Positions 50,916-60,693 of a DNA stretch of 64,000 bases are shown piece after piece (position 1 is the stretch's first letter; the number at the start of each line of letters is the position of its first letter). The stretch is from Amarobacter sp964507025 (GTDB lineage: Bacteria; Chloroflexota; Dehalococcoidia; Tepidiformales; Tepidiformaceae). The notes under the pieces were generated by a model. The model searched no databases. It had not been told where the DNA came from and was given only the letters and a program-made list of their open reading frames with translations. Both the position numbers and the translations under genes were made by a program. Location of the stretch: positions 310,001-374,000 of the forward strand of contig CAZDOK010000001.1 of NCBI GenBank assembly GCA_964507025.1, in the 5' to 3' direction.

Positions 50916-51854
50916 CTAATTCAACAGCTTCAGCAGATCCTTCGTCGCCTCTGCCGCAGCCACCACCCGGCTCCGCTCGTCATCCGTCAGCGGCAGCTCG
51001 AACGTCCGCTGGATTCCGCCTTCGCCGAGCTGGCACACCGTCCCGCTGAACACGTCGCGAATGCCGTATTCCCCCTGGTGGTAAACGGAGCAGGGGATGA
51101 GTCGCCGCTGGTCCAGGATGATCGCCTCCACCATGGCGATGGTCGCCGCCGAGGGCGCGAAGTAGGCCGACCCGGTCTTGTACAGCTCACCGATTTCCGC
51201 ACCGCCGCGCATCGCCCGCGCTACCAGCGCCTGTACCTGGTCGGCTGGCAACAGGTCGGTCAGCGGCACGCCACCGACTCGGGTCTGCGAGACCACCGGT
51301 ACCATTGTCGTGTCGGTATGGCCGCCGATTACGTAGCCGTGGACGTCGCGCACCGAGACGCCCAGCGCATCGGCCACGAAATAGCGGTAGCGCGCACTGT
51401 CGAGCGCGCCCCCCTGCCCGACCACCCGCTCGCGCGGGAAGCCACTCGCCTTCATCGCCACCTGGCACATCGCGTCCATGGGGTTGGAAAAAATGACCAG
51501 CACCGCATTCGGCGAGGCCTTGGCAGCGGCCGCCACCTTCGCCTTCACGATGTCGGCGTTGCCGTTCAGGAGCTCCTCCCGGGTCATGCCGGGCTTGCGG
51601 GGGGCGCCCGCTGTCACGATCACGACGTCGGAATTGGCGGTCTCGTCCCAGCCATCCGTGGCCGAAATCCGCATCGAGTAACCTTCCCACGAGGACGCCT
51701 GCGACTCGTCCAGCGCCTTGCCGAAGTGCATGGTCCCGGCGAACTGCGGGTCGTCCTGCAGCACCACATCGCAGATGTCGCGTTCGATGAGCCGCTGCGC
51801 CATCGCGCCGCCGGTCATTCCGGCGCCGACGATCGTGACCTTCTTCCGAGGCAT
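50916..51854 (-). CDS. mdh: Malate dehydrogenase (LDH-like type)
   Basis: 312 residues. NAD motif GAGMTGGAMAQ, substrate residues in RKPGMTR, and catalytic His in VIGGHTDTTMVP. The Arg at the specificity loop and overall type fit MDH of the LDH-like group (MDH type 3). It oxidises malate to oxaloacetate in the TCA cycle. Confidence 0.9.
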   Translation of the reverse strand: MPRKKVTIVGAGMTGGAMAQRLIERDICDVVLQDDPQFAGTMHFGKALDESQASSWEGYSMRISATDGWDETANSDVVIVTAGAPRKPGMTREELLNGNADIVKAKVAAAAKASPNAVLVIFSNPMDAMCQVAMKASGFPRERVVGQGGALDSARYRYFVADALGVSVRDVHGYVIGGHTDTTMVPVVSQTRVGGVPLTDLLPADQVQALVARAMRGGAEIGELYKTGSAYFAPSAATIAMVEAIILDQRRLIPCSVYHQGEYGIRDVFSGTVCQLGEGGIQRTFELPLTDDERSRVVAAAEATKDLLKLLN

Positions 51855-52015
51855 GGGAAGCTCCTGGTGGGAGAAATGTGCGCACGGAGAGTAGCACGCC
51901 GGGACTCAACTGGCCGAAGGATGTGCGATGACCTCGCATCGACTCCGTCTATCGCTCGGCCGCTCGAACAGCCGTCCGCTGCCCGCCTAACCGCCGAGCG
52001 CCCTACACTCAGAAC

Positions 52016-53842
52016 GTGGACCAGGCCCGCATCCGCAACTTCTGCATCATCGCGCACATCGACCACGGCAAGTCGACCCTCGCTGACCGCCTCCTCGAAA
52101 CGACCGGTACGGTCTCCAAGCGAGAAATGGCAGAACAGTTGCTCGACTCGATGGACCTCGAGCGCGAAAAGGGCATCACCATCAAGGCTGCCGCCGCCCG
52201 GATGAGCTACACGGCCGCCGACGGCATCGAATACGAGCTCAACCTCATCGATACACCCGGCCACGTCGACTTCGCCTACGAGGTCTCGCGCAGCCTGGCC
52301 GCATGTGAAGGTGCGCTGCTCGTCGTCGATGCATCCCAGGGCATCGAGGCCCAGACGCTCGCCAACGTCTACCTGGCCATGAACCAGGACCTCAAGCTCA
52401 TCCCGGTTCTCAACAAGATCGACCTGCCCCACGCCGAACCCGAGCGCGTCGCAGCCGAGTTGCAGCGCGTCATCGGCTTCGACCCCGACGAGATCATCCT
52501 CGCGAGCGCCAAGGAAGGGACCGGCGTCCCCGAAATCCTCCAGGCCATCGTCGACCGCATCCCGCCGCCGAAGGGTAATCCCGGGGGCCATCTGCAGGCG
52601 CTCATCTTCGATTCCAAGTACGACGCGTACAAAGGTGTCGTTGCCCACGTTCGCGTTTTCGAAGGCCACATGGGCGGCCGCAAGAATATGAAGCTCATGC
52701 AAACCGGCGCCGTCTTCGAACCGCTTGAATTCGGCACGTTCAGCCCCGCCATGCGGCCGCTGCCCGCCCTCGACTGCGGCGAGGTGGGCTACGTCGCAAC
52801 CGGTCTCAAGGATGTAGCCGAGTGCCGCGTCGGCGACACCATCACCATGGCCGCTGAGCCCGCTCCCGAACCCCTCCCCGGCTATCGCCAGGCAAAACCG
52901 ATGGTCTTCGCCGGGATCTATCCAACCGATTCCGACCAGTACCAGGAACTCCGCGAAGCGCTCGCCAGGCTCGTGCTGAACGACGCGTCACTGGTCTACG
53001 AGCCCGAGTCCTCGGTGGCGCTCGGCTTTGGGTTCCGCTGCGGCTTCCTGGGACTCCTCCACCTCGAAATCGTTGGGGAACGCCTCGAGCGGGAATACGG
53101 CCTCAGCCTCCTCACCACCGCTCCCAGCGTCGAATACCACGTCCAGACGACTGCCGGCGAAGAGGTCCTGGTGGACAACCCGGCCGACCTCCCGGACCCC
53201 TCGAAAATCGCGGTCATCTCCGAGCCATGGGCGAAGATCGACGTCATCACCCCGAGCCGCTACATCGGCCAGGTGATGGAGCTCGTGACCACCCGCCGCG
53301 GCCAGTTCCTCCGCATGGAGTTCCTCGAGGCCGAGAGCGATCTCTCGCCCGGCGAGGCGCGCGTCCTCCTCGAATACGACGTGCCCATGGCCGAGATCCT
53401 GGTCGACTTCTACGACCAGCTGAAAGGCTCCACGAGCGGCTACGCCAGCCTCGATTACCAGCTCACCGACTACCGCCCGGCCCGCCTGGTGAAGGTCGAT
53501 ATCCTGGTGAACGCCGTGCCGGTCGACGCCCTGTCACTCATCACCCACTCCAGTAACGCCGACCGCGAGGGCCGGCTGCTCGTCTCGAAGCTCAAGGACC
53601 TGATCCCGCACCAGATGTTCGATGTCCCGCTCCAGGCAGCCGTCGGCGGGAAGATCATCGCCCGCGAGACCATCCGCGCGATGCGGAAGAACGTGCTCGC
53701 CAAGTGCTATGGCGGCGACATCACCCGCAAGCGCAAGCTGCTCGAGAAGCAGGCCGAAGGCAAAAAGAAAATGAAGCGCGTCGGCAACGTCGAGATCCCC
53801 CAGGAAGCCTTCATGGCCGTCCTTCGCCTCCGGGATAGCTAA
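52016..53842 (+). CDS. lepA: Elongation factor 4 (LepA)
   Basis: Ribosomal back-translocase GTPase. 608 residues with the P-loop AHIDHGKS at 13-20, DTPGHVDF and NKIDLP motifs, then EF-G-like domains and the unique C-terminal domain (VLAKCYGGDITRKRKLLEKQ). GTG start at 52016. Divergent from mdh. Confidence 0.96.
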   Translation: MDQARIRNFCIIAHIDHGKSTLADRLLETTGTVSKREMAEQLLDSMDLEREKGITIKAAAARMSYTAADGIEYELNLIDTPGHVDFAYEVSRSLAACEGALLVVDASQGIEAQTLANVYLAMNQDLKLIPVLNKIDLPHAEPERVAAELQRVIGFDPDEIILASAKEGTGVPEILQAIVDRIPPPKGNPGGHLQALIFDSKYDAYKGVVAHVRVFEGHMGGRKNMKLMQTGAVFEPLEFGTFSPAMRPLPALDCGEVGYVATGLKDVAECRVGDTITMAAEPAPEPLPGYRQAKPMVFAGIYPTDSDQYQELREALARLVLNDASLVYEPESSVALGFGFRCGFLGLLHLEIVGERLEREYGLSLLTTAPSVEYHVQTTAGEEVLVDNPADLPDPSKIAVISEPWAKIDVITPSRYIGQVMELVTTRRGQFLRMEFLEAESDLSPGEARVLLEYDVPMAEILVDFYDQLKGSTSGYASLDYQLTDYRPARLVKVDILVNAVPVDALSLITHSSNADREGRLLVSKLKDLIPHQMFDVPLQAAVGGKIIARETIRAMRKNVLAKCYGGDITRKRKLLEKQAEGKKKMKRVGNVEIPQEAFMAVLRLRDS

Positions 53843-53933
53843 TGCCCCAGAAACGCACCGGAAACCTCGACGTGCTACCGTAGCCCCATCACGCGGGCGG
53901 CAGTGTCGCGCCGCTGCAGGAGCTGGAAAGGTC

Positions 53934-54173
53934 ATGATTAAAGCCTTCGTCCTCATCGTCGTTGACCCCGCGAAGACCGTTGACGTCTACGAACAGCTCC
54001 GATCTGTCGACGGCATCGCCGAGGTCTACCAGGTGATGGGACCCTATGACATCGTCGCCGTGGTCGAAGTCCCGAACCTCACCGATGTGCCCTCCGTCAT
54101 CAGCAAGCACATCCGCGCGGTCGAAGGCATCGAGAGCACAACCACCTGCGTCACCTTCCCCGAATCGAACTGA
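53934..54173 (+). CDS. Lrp/AsnC-type ligand-binding domain protein
   Basis: 79 residues forming only the RAM (ACT-like) ligand domain (MIKAFVLIVVDPAK, EVYQVMGPYDIVAVVEV). It has no HTH, so it is a stand-alone sensor or regulator of unknown partner. Such short forms are common in actinobacteria and Chloroflexota-like genomes. Confidence 0.82.
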   Translation: MIKAFVLIVVDPAKTVDVYEQLRSVDGIAEVYQVMGPYDIVAVVEVPNLTDVPSVISKHIRAVEGIESTTTCVTFPESN

Positions 54174-54324
54174 GCCCCAGCGCCAGGGCGCTTGCCAACC
54201 CCGTCACACTTTGGGCATGCGGAACGTCAGCGTCGCCGTAGCCGCGAGCTGGCTCCTTGCCGCCTTCTTCGGCTGTTTGCCATCGCCTGTTCTGGTGATG
54301 ATGGTGAAGCGGACATGAGGCTGG

Positions 54325-54714
54325 TCAGCCCTCGCGCGGATCCGGCACGTTCACCACGATCTGTTCCTGGCTGTTGCGCGCGAGCAGCAGCTCGGCCTCG
54401 TTTTCCGCGTCGAGGTTCTCCTCGAGGTGCACTTCGTAAGGCGGGACGAAAATGAAGTCGCCAGGCTCCGTATCGACCACGTTCTCCAGGTTCGGGCCCC
54501 AACGGAATCGCACCCGGCCCCGAAGGATGAAGATGCCGGACTCGTTTTCCCCGTGGTGGTGCGCTCCCGAGCTCGCGCCGGGGGCGTTGACTGCCGTTCC
54601 CATCCAGAGCCCTTCGCTGCCCGTGAGCGATGCCGAGATGCCCGCCTCGCGCTTCATCCCGGGGGTTTGTGCCGTTCCCTCGTCACGTTCCGATGGGCGT
54701 ATCACCTTCACCAT
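54325..54714 (-). CDS. Cupin domain protein
   Basis: 129 residues with the cupin motif 1 histidines (GAHHHGENESGIFILRG) and motif 2 PGDFIFVPPYEVH. A small metal-binding beta-barrel protein; substrate unknown. Confidence 0.82.
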   Translation of the reverse strand: MVKVIRPSERDEGTAQTPGMKREAGISASLTGSEGLWMGTAVNAPGASSGAHHHGENESGIFILRGRVRFRWGPNLENVVDTEPGDFIFVPPYEVHLEENLDAENEAELLLARNSQEQIVVNVPDPREG

Positions 54715-54749
54715 GCGCGGGATTGTAGCGGCTCCTACTCTGCCGCGTC

Positions 54750-56108
54750 CTAGAAGATCGGGCCAGCGTCCGTGGTCTCTTCACTCGCCTCGCCCAGCAG
54801 GTTTTCGAGCGTCAGCAGCCCACTCCCCGACATCAGCCGGCGGCGCAGCCCCAGGAGCGCCGCCTCGTCGGCGCCGCCAAGCACGCGCTTCACCACCTCG
54901 AACAACGTCCGCGTGGTGACCAGTGCGTACCGGTAGTTCTCGCACGCAATGCGCAGAGGCTCGCTCAGCTCGTCGGTGCGTTGATCGGGGTCCTTCTCGC
55001 GGTACCCATTCGCGATGACGATACCCTTCTGCGCGGTCCCCTGCTTCAGAAGGTGCTCTTCGAGCCGCCGCTGCAGCCGCACATACGGCCATTCGACCAC
55101 CTGGTCGCGGTCGCTCTCCAGCTCGACGAATGCCGCGACCGCTTCAGACTCCACCACCATCGGCTCCAGCGGGTCGCTGGTGACGGTGAAGCCAACCATC
55201 CGTAGTGCCTCAATCGCCGCCTGCGCGAACGGTTGTCCGTCCTCCCAGAGGAGGCGCCGATGGCGTGCCAGGTCGTCGTGGCGTTCGCGCACCGCCGCGA
55301 CATGCGCCGCGGCCTGCTCGGCATCCGCCTCGGCCTCTTCGAGCTCGGCCTCGATCTGTTCCAGTCCCGGGAGCGCCATCGACCGCACCCAGAAGGGCGC
55401 CTCGCTCAGATAGTCGGAGCCCGAGAGCCGCCTGGACGCATCGACGATTCCCTGCGCGAGGGCCGTCCGGTTGGCCCCGGGCGTGTCAGTGAGCACGGGG
55501 ATGAAGGTCACGAGGCCACCCAGCACCTGGAATTCCGCCGCGATGGGGATTCCCGCACCTCCCCGGGCGACGACCCGCGCGTTCCGGCGGATGTCCGCCT
55601 GCCGATCATCGAACATCGCCCGGTAGGCCACGTCTTTCCGATGCTCGCGGAGCACCTCGGCGAACGGGTGTTGCTCCGCCACGATGCGAACGGTCTTGCC
55701 TTCGGCCGCCTTCAGGAAGGGCGGGCCCCAGGCGAGGCCTCCCGGCGCGGGAAGCCAGTGGTAGCGGTCACACCCCTCGAACCCGAGAAGCCCGCCGATA
55801 GTGGCGTCGGGACGCGCGAGCACGACCACGAGCCCGCCGGCTTCGAGCAAACGCACCGTCTCGTCGGTGCGCCGCCGCAATTGATCCGTCGCACTCACTG
55901 CCGTCGCGGTCGTGGGCGCGTTCAATACGGGCCGTCCGTCCTGCGCATCGAACTGACGCTCGCCGTTCAGCAAGTCGTTCACATCGCGCGTGATGCTTGC
56001 CGGGTCAATCACGAGCACGTCGTAGTCGTTGTAGCTCGCTGCCGTCAGCGCACTGTAGTTGTCGATGGCGACGTTCGGGAGTGGGAACCCGATCGAGAGG
56101 ATGCGCAT
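54750..56108 (-). CDS. Uncharacterised 452-residue protein
   Basis: No family is recognised with certainty. The N-terminal 110 residues look like a flavodoxin/Rossmann-type domain (VLVIDPAS, GGLVVVLARPD). A coiled-coil stretch lies near 250-285, and a C-terminal alpha/beta region contains VELESDRDQVVEWPYVRLQ, weakly reminiscent of restriction-endonuclease-fold cores. Its ATG is adjacent to the galU stop with one base overlap. Context gives no clear role. Confidence 0.65.
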   Translation of the reverse strand: MRILSIGFPLPNVAIDNYSALTAASYNDYDVLVIDPASITRDVNDLLNGERQFDAQDGRPVLNAPTTATAVSATDQLRRRTDETVRLLEAGGLVVVLARPDATIGGLLGFEGCDRYHWLPAPGGLAWGPPFLKAAEGKTVRIVAEQHPFAEVLREHRKDVAYRAMFDDRQADIRRNARVVARGGAGIPIAAEFQVLGGLVTFIPVLTDTPGANRTALAQGIVDASRRLSGSDYLSEAPFWVRSMALPGLEQIEAELEEAEADAEQAAAHVAAVRERHDDLARHRRLLWEDGQPFAQAAIEALRMVGFTVTSDPLEPMVVESEAVAAFVELESDRDQVVEWPYVRLQRRLEEHLLKQGTAQKGIVIANGYREKDPDQRTDELSEPLRIACENYRYALVTTRTLFEVVKRVLGGADEAALLGLRRRLMSGSGLLTLENLLGEASEETTDAGPIF

Positions 56109-56983
56109 CAGCGGCCACCGTTCAGCAGAGATTTGAGCCGCTCTGAGAGCGGCACCGCGAGGTCTTCCCGTCGCAGCGCGGCCGCCACGTTCGCGACGAT
56201 GTAGCCGAGCGGCCTCCCCGTATCGTAACGCGTCCCCTCGAAACGGTACGACGACACCGCCTCACCCGCGGCGATCTGGCCCGCCAGTGCATCGGTGATC
56301 TGCAATTCGCCGTTCTTTCCCGGGGGGATCCGGTCGATGTGGCGGAAGATGGTCTCGGAGAGGACGTAGCGACCCACGATGCCCAGTCGCGAGGGGGCAT
56401 CGGCAAGTTGCGGTTTTTCGACCACTCCCCGGAGCCGAGCCGGGTTCGCGTCGTCGACCGGGTCAACGATGCCATATTGCGGCACGTCGGCGTCCGCAAC
56501 CTGCTCCACCGCAATGACGCTGCCGCCCGTCGCGTTGTACGCCCCGGCGAGCTGCTCGACGCACGAGCGTGGCCCGAGGATCACGTCGTCGGGGAACAAC
56601 AGAGCGAAGGGCTTGCCCTCCACATACTCGCGGGCGCAGTTCACCGCATGGGCGATGCCCAGTTGCCGGTCCTGGTACACCGCGTGAAAGCCTGCGCGGT
56701 GCGCGATCTGCGCAAGCGAATCTGCCAGGGCCTCGTTTCCCGTCTCTCGAACCGCCGACTCCACACGTGCGCCAGCCTGGAAGTGCTCCAGGATCGACTC
56801 CTTCCCGCTGGCAACCACGAACACGATGGTCGTGATCCCCGCGTCAATCGCCTCTTCAACGCAGTACTGGATGAGCGGCCGGTCGACGATCGGGAGCATC
56901 TCCTTCGGGATGGCCTTGGTTGCCGGGAGCATGCGCGTTCCCAGCCCGGCTGCAAGGACGACGGCGGTGGTGACGTTCGGCAT
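56108..56983 (-). CDS. galU: UTP-glucose-1-phosphate uridylyltransferase
   Basis: Makes UDP-glucose. 291 residues with the nucleotide-binding AAGLGTRMLPATKAIPKEML at the N-terminus and GNGELQITDA-like segment (KNGELQITDA) typical of GalU. Divergent from infC. Confidence 0.93.
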   Translation of the reverse strand: MPNVTTAVVLAAGLGTRMLPATKAIPKEMLPIVDRPLIQYCVEEAIDAGITTIVFVVASGKESILEHFQAGARVESAVRETGNEALADSLAQIAHRAGFHAVYQDRQLGIAHAVNCAREYVEGKPFALLFPDDVILGPRSCVEQLAGAYNATGGSVIAVEQVADADVPQYGIVDPVDDANPARLRGVVEKPQLADAPSRLGIVGRYVLSETIFRHIDRIPPGKNGELQITDALAGQIAAGEAVSSYRFEGTRYDTGRPLGYIVANVAAALRREDLAVPLSERLKSLLNGGR

Positions 56984-57079
56984 GCCCGGATGGTAGTGGC
57001 GTACGGGATAAGCGGATATACAGGAAAGGTGCGGCCTGCTAGCATACGAAGCTGTTTTCAAGTAATCCCGGGGAGCAGT

Positions 57080-57808
57080 TTGAGGAAACGATCGAAGGTA
57101 CCGCCAAAGCCAGCGCCGCCAGAGCCGCGCATCAACGAACGCATCCGCGTGCCGGAAGTGCGTTTGATCGATGAGGAAGGCCACCAGGTCGGCATCGTCA
57201 AGACCGCCGAAGCACTGGCCATGGCAAGAGAGCGCGATGTGGACCTGGTCGAAGTCGCCGCGCAGGCCAGCCCGCCTGTCGCTCGGCTCATGGACTTCGG
57301 CCGGTTCAAATACGAACAGTCCAAGAAGGAACGGGAGGCCAAGAAACACCAGCAGAACGTCCAGCTCCGCGAAGTCCGCATGAAGCCGAAAATCGATGAC
57401 CACGACATCGACTTCAAGACGCGCACCGCTGCCAAGCTGCTGAAACAGGGAGATAAGGTCAAGGTCACGGTCATGTTCCGCGGGCGGGAAATCACCCACC
57501 CCCAGATCGGCAAAGCGTTGCTCGACCGCGTCACGGCCAGCCTCGACCACATTGCGATGGTCGAAAAGGACGCGATGCTCGAAGGACGTCACATGACCAT
57601 CATCCTCGCTCCCGACAAGAAGAAGATGGCCGCGATCGCCCGTGCGGCTGCCGCAGCCGCTGCCGCAGGCCAGGCACCCGCTGAGGAAGAAGAGGACGAA
57701 GCCGTCGCCGCCGCTGCCGCCGAGGCGCGCGTGGTTGGCGACGACGAGAACGACCACGAAGAAGACGACGGCCTCGACGATGACGAGGCCGGAGACGAAG
57801 GAGACTAA
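57080..57808 (+). CDS. infC: Translation initiation factor IF-3 with acidic C-terminal extension
   Basis: 242 residues. IF3-N begins INERIRVPEVRLI and IF3-C includes VMFRGREITHPQIG. After the normal end (about residue 185) there is a 60-residue Ala/Glu/Asp-rich tail. TTG at 57080 with GGGGAG 4 bases upstream is the best start; rare start codons are normal for infC. First gene of the infC-rpmI-rplT operon. Confidence 0.92.
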   Translation: MRKRSKVPPKPAPPEPRINERIRVPEVRLIDEEGHQVGIVKTAEALAMARERDVDLVEVAAQASPPVARLMDFGRFKYEQSKKEREAKKHQQNVQLREVRMKPKIDDHDIDFKTRTAAKLLKQGDKVKVTVMFRGREITHPQIGKALLDRVTASLDHIAMVEKDAMLEGRHMTIILAPDKKKMAAIARAAAAAAAAGQAPAEEEEDEAVAAAAAEARVVGDDENDHEEDDGLDDDEAGDEGD

Positions 57809-57810
57809 CC

Positions 57811-58008
57811 GTGCCGAAGCTCAAGACCCATAAGGGTGCTGCCAGCCGCTTTCGCGTAACTGGCGGCGGCAAGATAGTGCGTATGTACGGCAGCCGGAAT
57901 AACTTCCGCCGCAAGAAGCGCAAGCCTGTCACCGTCCTCTATGGACGCACCGTCGAAGTGGCGCCATCTCATGCGCCCATCGTGAAGCGGCTGCTCGCCG
58001 GCCAGTAG
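57811..58008 (+). CDS. rpmI: 50S ribosomal protein L35
   Basis: 65 residues, PKLKTHKGAASRFRVTGGGKI, highly basic. GTG start two bases after infC. Operon with rplT. Confidence 0.95.
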   Translation: MPKLKTHKGAASRFRVTGGGKIVRMYGSRNNFRRKKRKPVTVLYGRTVEVAPSHAPIVKRLLAGQ

Positions 58009-58032
58009 CGAAGCAGCAGAGGAGCAGCACCA

Positions 58033-58389
58033 ATGTCACGAGTTAAGCGTGGCGTCACGTCCCACCGCCGCCACAAGAAGATCCTGTCACTCACCAAGGG
58101 CCACGCCGGTCAACGGCATCGGCTGATCAAGCGCGCCAACGAGAGCATGTTGCATGCTCTGCGCTACAACTGGGTTGACCGCCGCGATCGCAAGGGCGAC
58201 TTCCGCGAGCTGTGGATCATGCGCATCAACGCGGCCGCTCGCCTGCACGGCCTTACCTACAGCCGTCTCATTCACGGCCTGAAGGTGGCCGGCATCGAGC
58301 TCGACCGTAAAGCCCTGGCCGACCTCGCGGTCACGCGGCCTGACGCGTTCGAGGAGCTTGCCGGCCAGGCGAAAGCGGCCCTCGCCTGA
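58033..58389 (+). CDS. rplT: 50S ribosomal protein L20
   Basis: 118 residues with RVKRGVTSHRRHKKILSLTK at the N-terminus. Binds 23S rRNA and in many bacteria represses its own operon. A strong terminator follows. Confidence 0.96.
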   Translation: MSRVKRGVTSHRRHKKILSLTKGHAGQRHRLIKRANESMLHALRYNWVDRRDRKGDFRELWIMRINAAARLHGLTYSRLIHGLKVAGIELDRKALADLAVTRPDAFEELAGQAKAALA

Positions 58390-58414
58390 CCCCTGGCCCA
58401 TCCGCGGCACGCAC

Positions 58415-58449
58415 CGGGCGCTCCGTCGCGGAGCGCCCGTCGTCTTGTC
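58415..58449 (+). terminator. Terminator of infC-rpmI-rplT
   Basis: 10-bp perfect stem CGGGCGCTCC/GGAGCGCCCG with a 5-base loop, then TCGTCTTGT, 26 bases after the rplT stop. Confidence 0.8.
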
Positions 58450-58534
58450 CATCGTGCCCATGCCGGTGGCACCGTTCGGCCGCTGCGCGTTCAGCCAAAA
58501 CCTGAGACCATCTCCACGAGGGGGCACTTGCGGC

Positions 58535-58960
58535 ATGCTGGAGCTCGAAGGTCACGTGCGAACCTCTGGGCGCCGGGTCGAAAAGCCCTGGGGCTTCGAG
58601 CTGGTCTGGACCGAGCCCGGGCTCCCCTACGTCGGGAAGGTCATCCACATCAATGAGGGCGCCCGGCTCTCCCTCCAGATCCACGACGCCAAGACGGAAA
58701 CCTGGCTGCTGCTCTCTGGCCGCGTGCTCGTCACCCTCGAGGATGACACCGGCATAGTTGCCGAGTTCGAAATGCAGCCCGCGACCGGCTACACCTGCCG
58801 CGCCGGCCGTAAGCACCGCCTCGCCGGCATCACCGACTGCGAAGTCCTCGAAGTCTCCACGCCCGAAATTGGTGTGACCCACCGGCTCCAGGACGACTAC
58901 GGACGCCCCGACGAGGTGCTCGCCTCCGAGGTATCGCTTGCTACTGGCCCGAATGGGTGA
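58535..58960 (+). CDS. Mannose-6-phosphate isomerase-like cupin
   Basis: 141 residues of the type II phosphomannose isomerase/cupin fold (RVEKPWGFELVWTEP, then ARLSLQIHDAKTETWLLLSG). Stand-alone cupins of this type may isomerise or bind sugar phosphates. It converges with the ABC permease and overlaps it by 20 bases. Confidence 0.8.
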   Translation: MLELEGHVRTSGRRVEKPWGFELVWTEPGLPYVGKVIHINEGARLSLQIHDAKTETWLLLSGRVLVTLEDDTGIVAEFEMQPATGYTCRAGRKHRLAGITDCEVLEVSTPEIGVTHRLQDDYGRPDEVLASEVSLATGPNG

Positions 58961-59729
58961 GCTTCGGCACCCGCGACAATCCCAGCGCATACACCAGTAC
59001 CGCCACCGAACCCAAGACCGCGAAATCGACCGGAAGCCCGATGAACCCGTCGTCGCTGGCCGCGTACGCAGCCAGCTGCATCGCGTCGACCGCGTACGTC
59101 AGCGGGTTGGCCAGGGCCATTACACGTAGCCACACCGGGAGCCCATCGATCGGGAAGAACGCACCCGAGAAGAACAGCAGCGGAAACAGCGCCAGGTTCA
59201 TCAGCAGGTGGAAGCCCTGCATCGACTGGATGCGCGAGGCAAAGGCCTGTGCCACCCCCGTGAGCATCAGGTTCAGGAGCACCACGGCCAGAACCGCGAG
59301 TAGGAACCCCGCGACCAGGCCGTACTGCCATTCGAACTCGACGAACGGCGCAGCCACCGCAAGCACGACCAGCGCCTGTACCACGCCAATCACGAGGCTT
59401 GCGAATGACTTCCCGAGGAGGATCACTCGCGGGTGGTGCGGCGTCGAAAACAGGAGCCGCAGGACGCCGCTATCCCGGTCCCTGAAGTACGACGCGCTCG
59501 AAAACGTGGATGAGAACACGGATGTCATGACCACCGTTCCCGCGACCAGGTAGGCGGTGAAGTTCCCGGCAGCGAGGTTCGCGGGCTCGAGCCCGCTCGA
59601 GACCCCGTTGCCGAGGAACACCAGGAAGAGCAGCGGTGTCAGGATCGACGAATACAGCTGCGAACGTGAACGCGCGATGTTCAGGAGTTCGCGCTGGGCC
59701 ATGGTGACCACCGCCGGGATCGCGTTCAC
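58941..59729 (-). CDS. ABC-2 type transporter permease
   Basis: 262 residues with six hydrophobic helices and the ABC-2 signature (DSGVLRLLFSTPHHPRVILLG). Exporter partner of the ATPase upstream, which it overlaps by 4 bases. Substrate unknown. Confidence 0.88.
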   Translation of the reverse strand: MNAIPAVVTMAQRELLNIARSRSQLYSSILTPLLFLVFLGNGVSSGLEPANLAAGNFTAYLVAGTVVMTSVFSSTFSSASYFRDRDSGVLRLLFSTPHHPRVILLGKSFASLVIGVVQALVVLAVAAPFVEFEWQYGLVAGFLLAVLAVVLLNLMLTGVAQAFASRIQSMQGFHLLMNLALFPLLFFSGAFFPIDGLPVWLRVMALANPLTYAVDAMQLAAYAASDDGFIGLPVDFAVLGSVAVLVYALGLSRVPKLTHSGQ

Positions 59730-60655
59730 TTCGCCGCCTCCACACGCCGCCGGATGTGCTGGAAGTAGGCGTCCTCGAGCGAAGATGCTTCGATGCTCAC
59801 GCCCTGGATGTCTCGGCCGCCCAACTCGAACAGTCGCGGAACCAGGGTCGACGCGTCGTCAACGGTGACATGGACGACGGCATCGTTCCTGGCGACGGTT
59901 CCGGTTCCAGGCCACGAAGCCACCACGGCAAGCTGTTCGGCCGTCGCGGTAGGCCACGTGATGCGAACGGCGTCGCGGCGCAGCCCCTGCTTCAGCTCGG
60001 CGGGGCTGCCCACCGCCACCACACGTCCAGCTTGCACGAAGGACACCCGGTCGCATACGGCGTCGGCCTCCGCCAGGTCGTTGGTTGCCAGCAGCACCGT
60101 CGCGGTGCCCCGAGCCTCCCGCAGCGTCTCCCAGAGGATCCTGCGCTCTTCGGGGTCCACACCGGTCGTCGGCTCGTCGAGAATGACCAGCTCCGGGCCG
60201 TGCAGGAGCGCGCGCGCCACCTCCAGCCGCCGCCGCATCCCGCCCGAAAGCGTCGAGATAGGGTCGTTCCTGCGTTCCCCCAGGCCGAAGCGTTCGAGCA
60301 GCGCGGGCACGCGGTCCTGCAACGTGCGCCGATCGACTCCAAACAGGCGCCCGGCGAATCGCAGGTACTCCGCGGCGCGCATCAGCTGGTCGGCGCTGTT
60401 CTCCTGGAATACGGTGCCCACTTTCGACCTGAGCGCCCGGGATGGCGCCTGGCCGAGCACCCGCAGCTCGCCGGAGGATGGATGCTCCATCGCGGCCACC
60501 ATCGCGATGAACGTGCTCTTGCCGCTGCCGTTCGGCCCAAGGATGCCGAAGATGCCGCCGGCGGGCACATCAAGGGAAAACCCGTCGAGGGCGCGCCGCT
60601 CCCCATATTCGCGCACGATTCCCCGCGCGACGATCGCCGGCACAGGATCACCCAT
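59726..60655 (-). CDS. ABC transporter ATP-binding protein
   Basis: About 309 residues with Walker A GPNGSGKST, signature LSGGM (last residue atypical), Walker B LVILDEPT. It has a C-terminal extension of about 75 residues typical of drug/daunorubicin-type exporter ATPases. The start is uncertain: ATG 60655 or GTG 60670. Confidence 0.9.
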   Translation of the reverse strand: MGDPVPAIVARGIVREYGERRALDGFSLDVPAGGIFGILGPNGSGKSTFIAMVAAMEHPSSGELRVLGQAPSRALRSKVGTVFQENSADQLMRAAEYLRFAGRLFGVDRRTLQDRVPALLERFGLGERRNDPISTLSGGMRRRLEVARALLHGPELVILDEPTTGVDPEERRILWETLREARGTATVLLATNDLAEADAVCDRVSFVQAGRVVAVGSPAELKQGLRRDAVRITWPTATAEQLAVVASWPGTGTVARNDAVVHVTVDDASTLVPRLFELGGRDIQGVSIEASSLEDAYFQHIRRRVEAAK

Positions 60656-60693
60656 GAGAGAAAGTGTCACACCGCTTGCACCGTCGGGCTACA

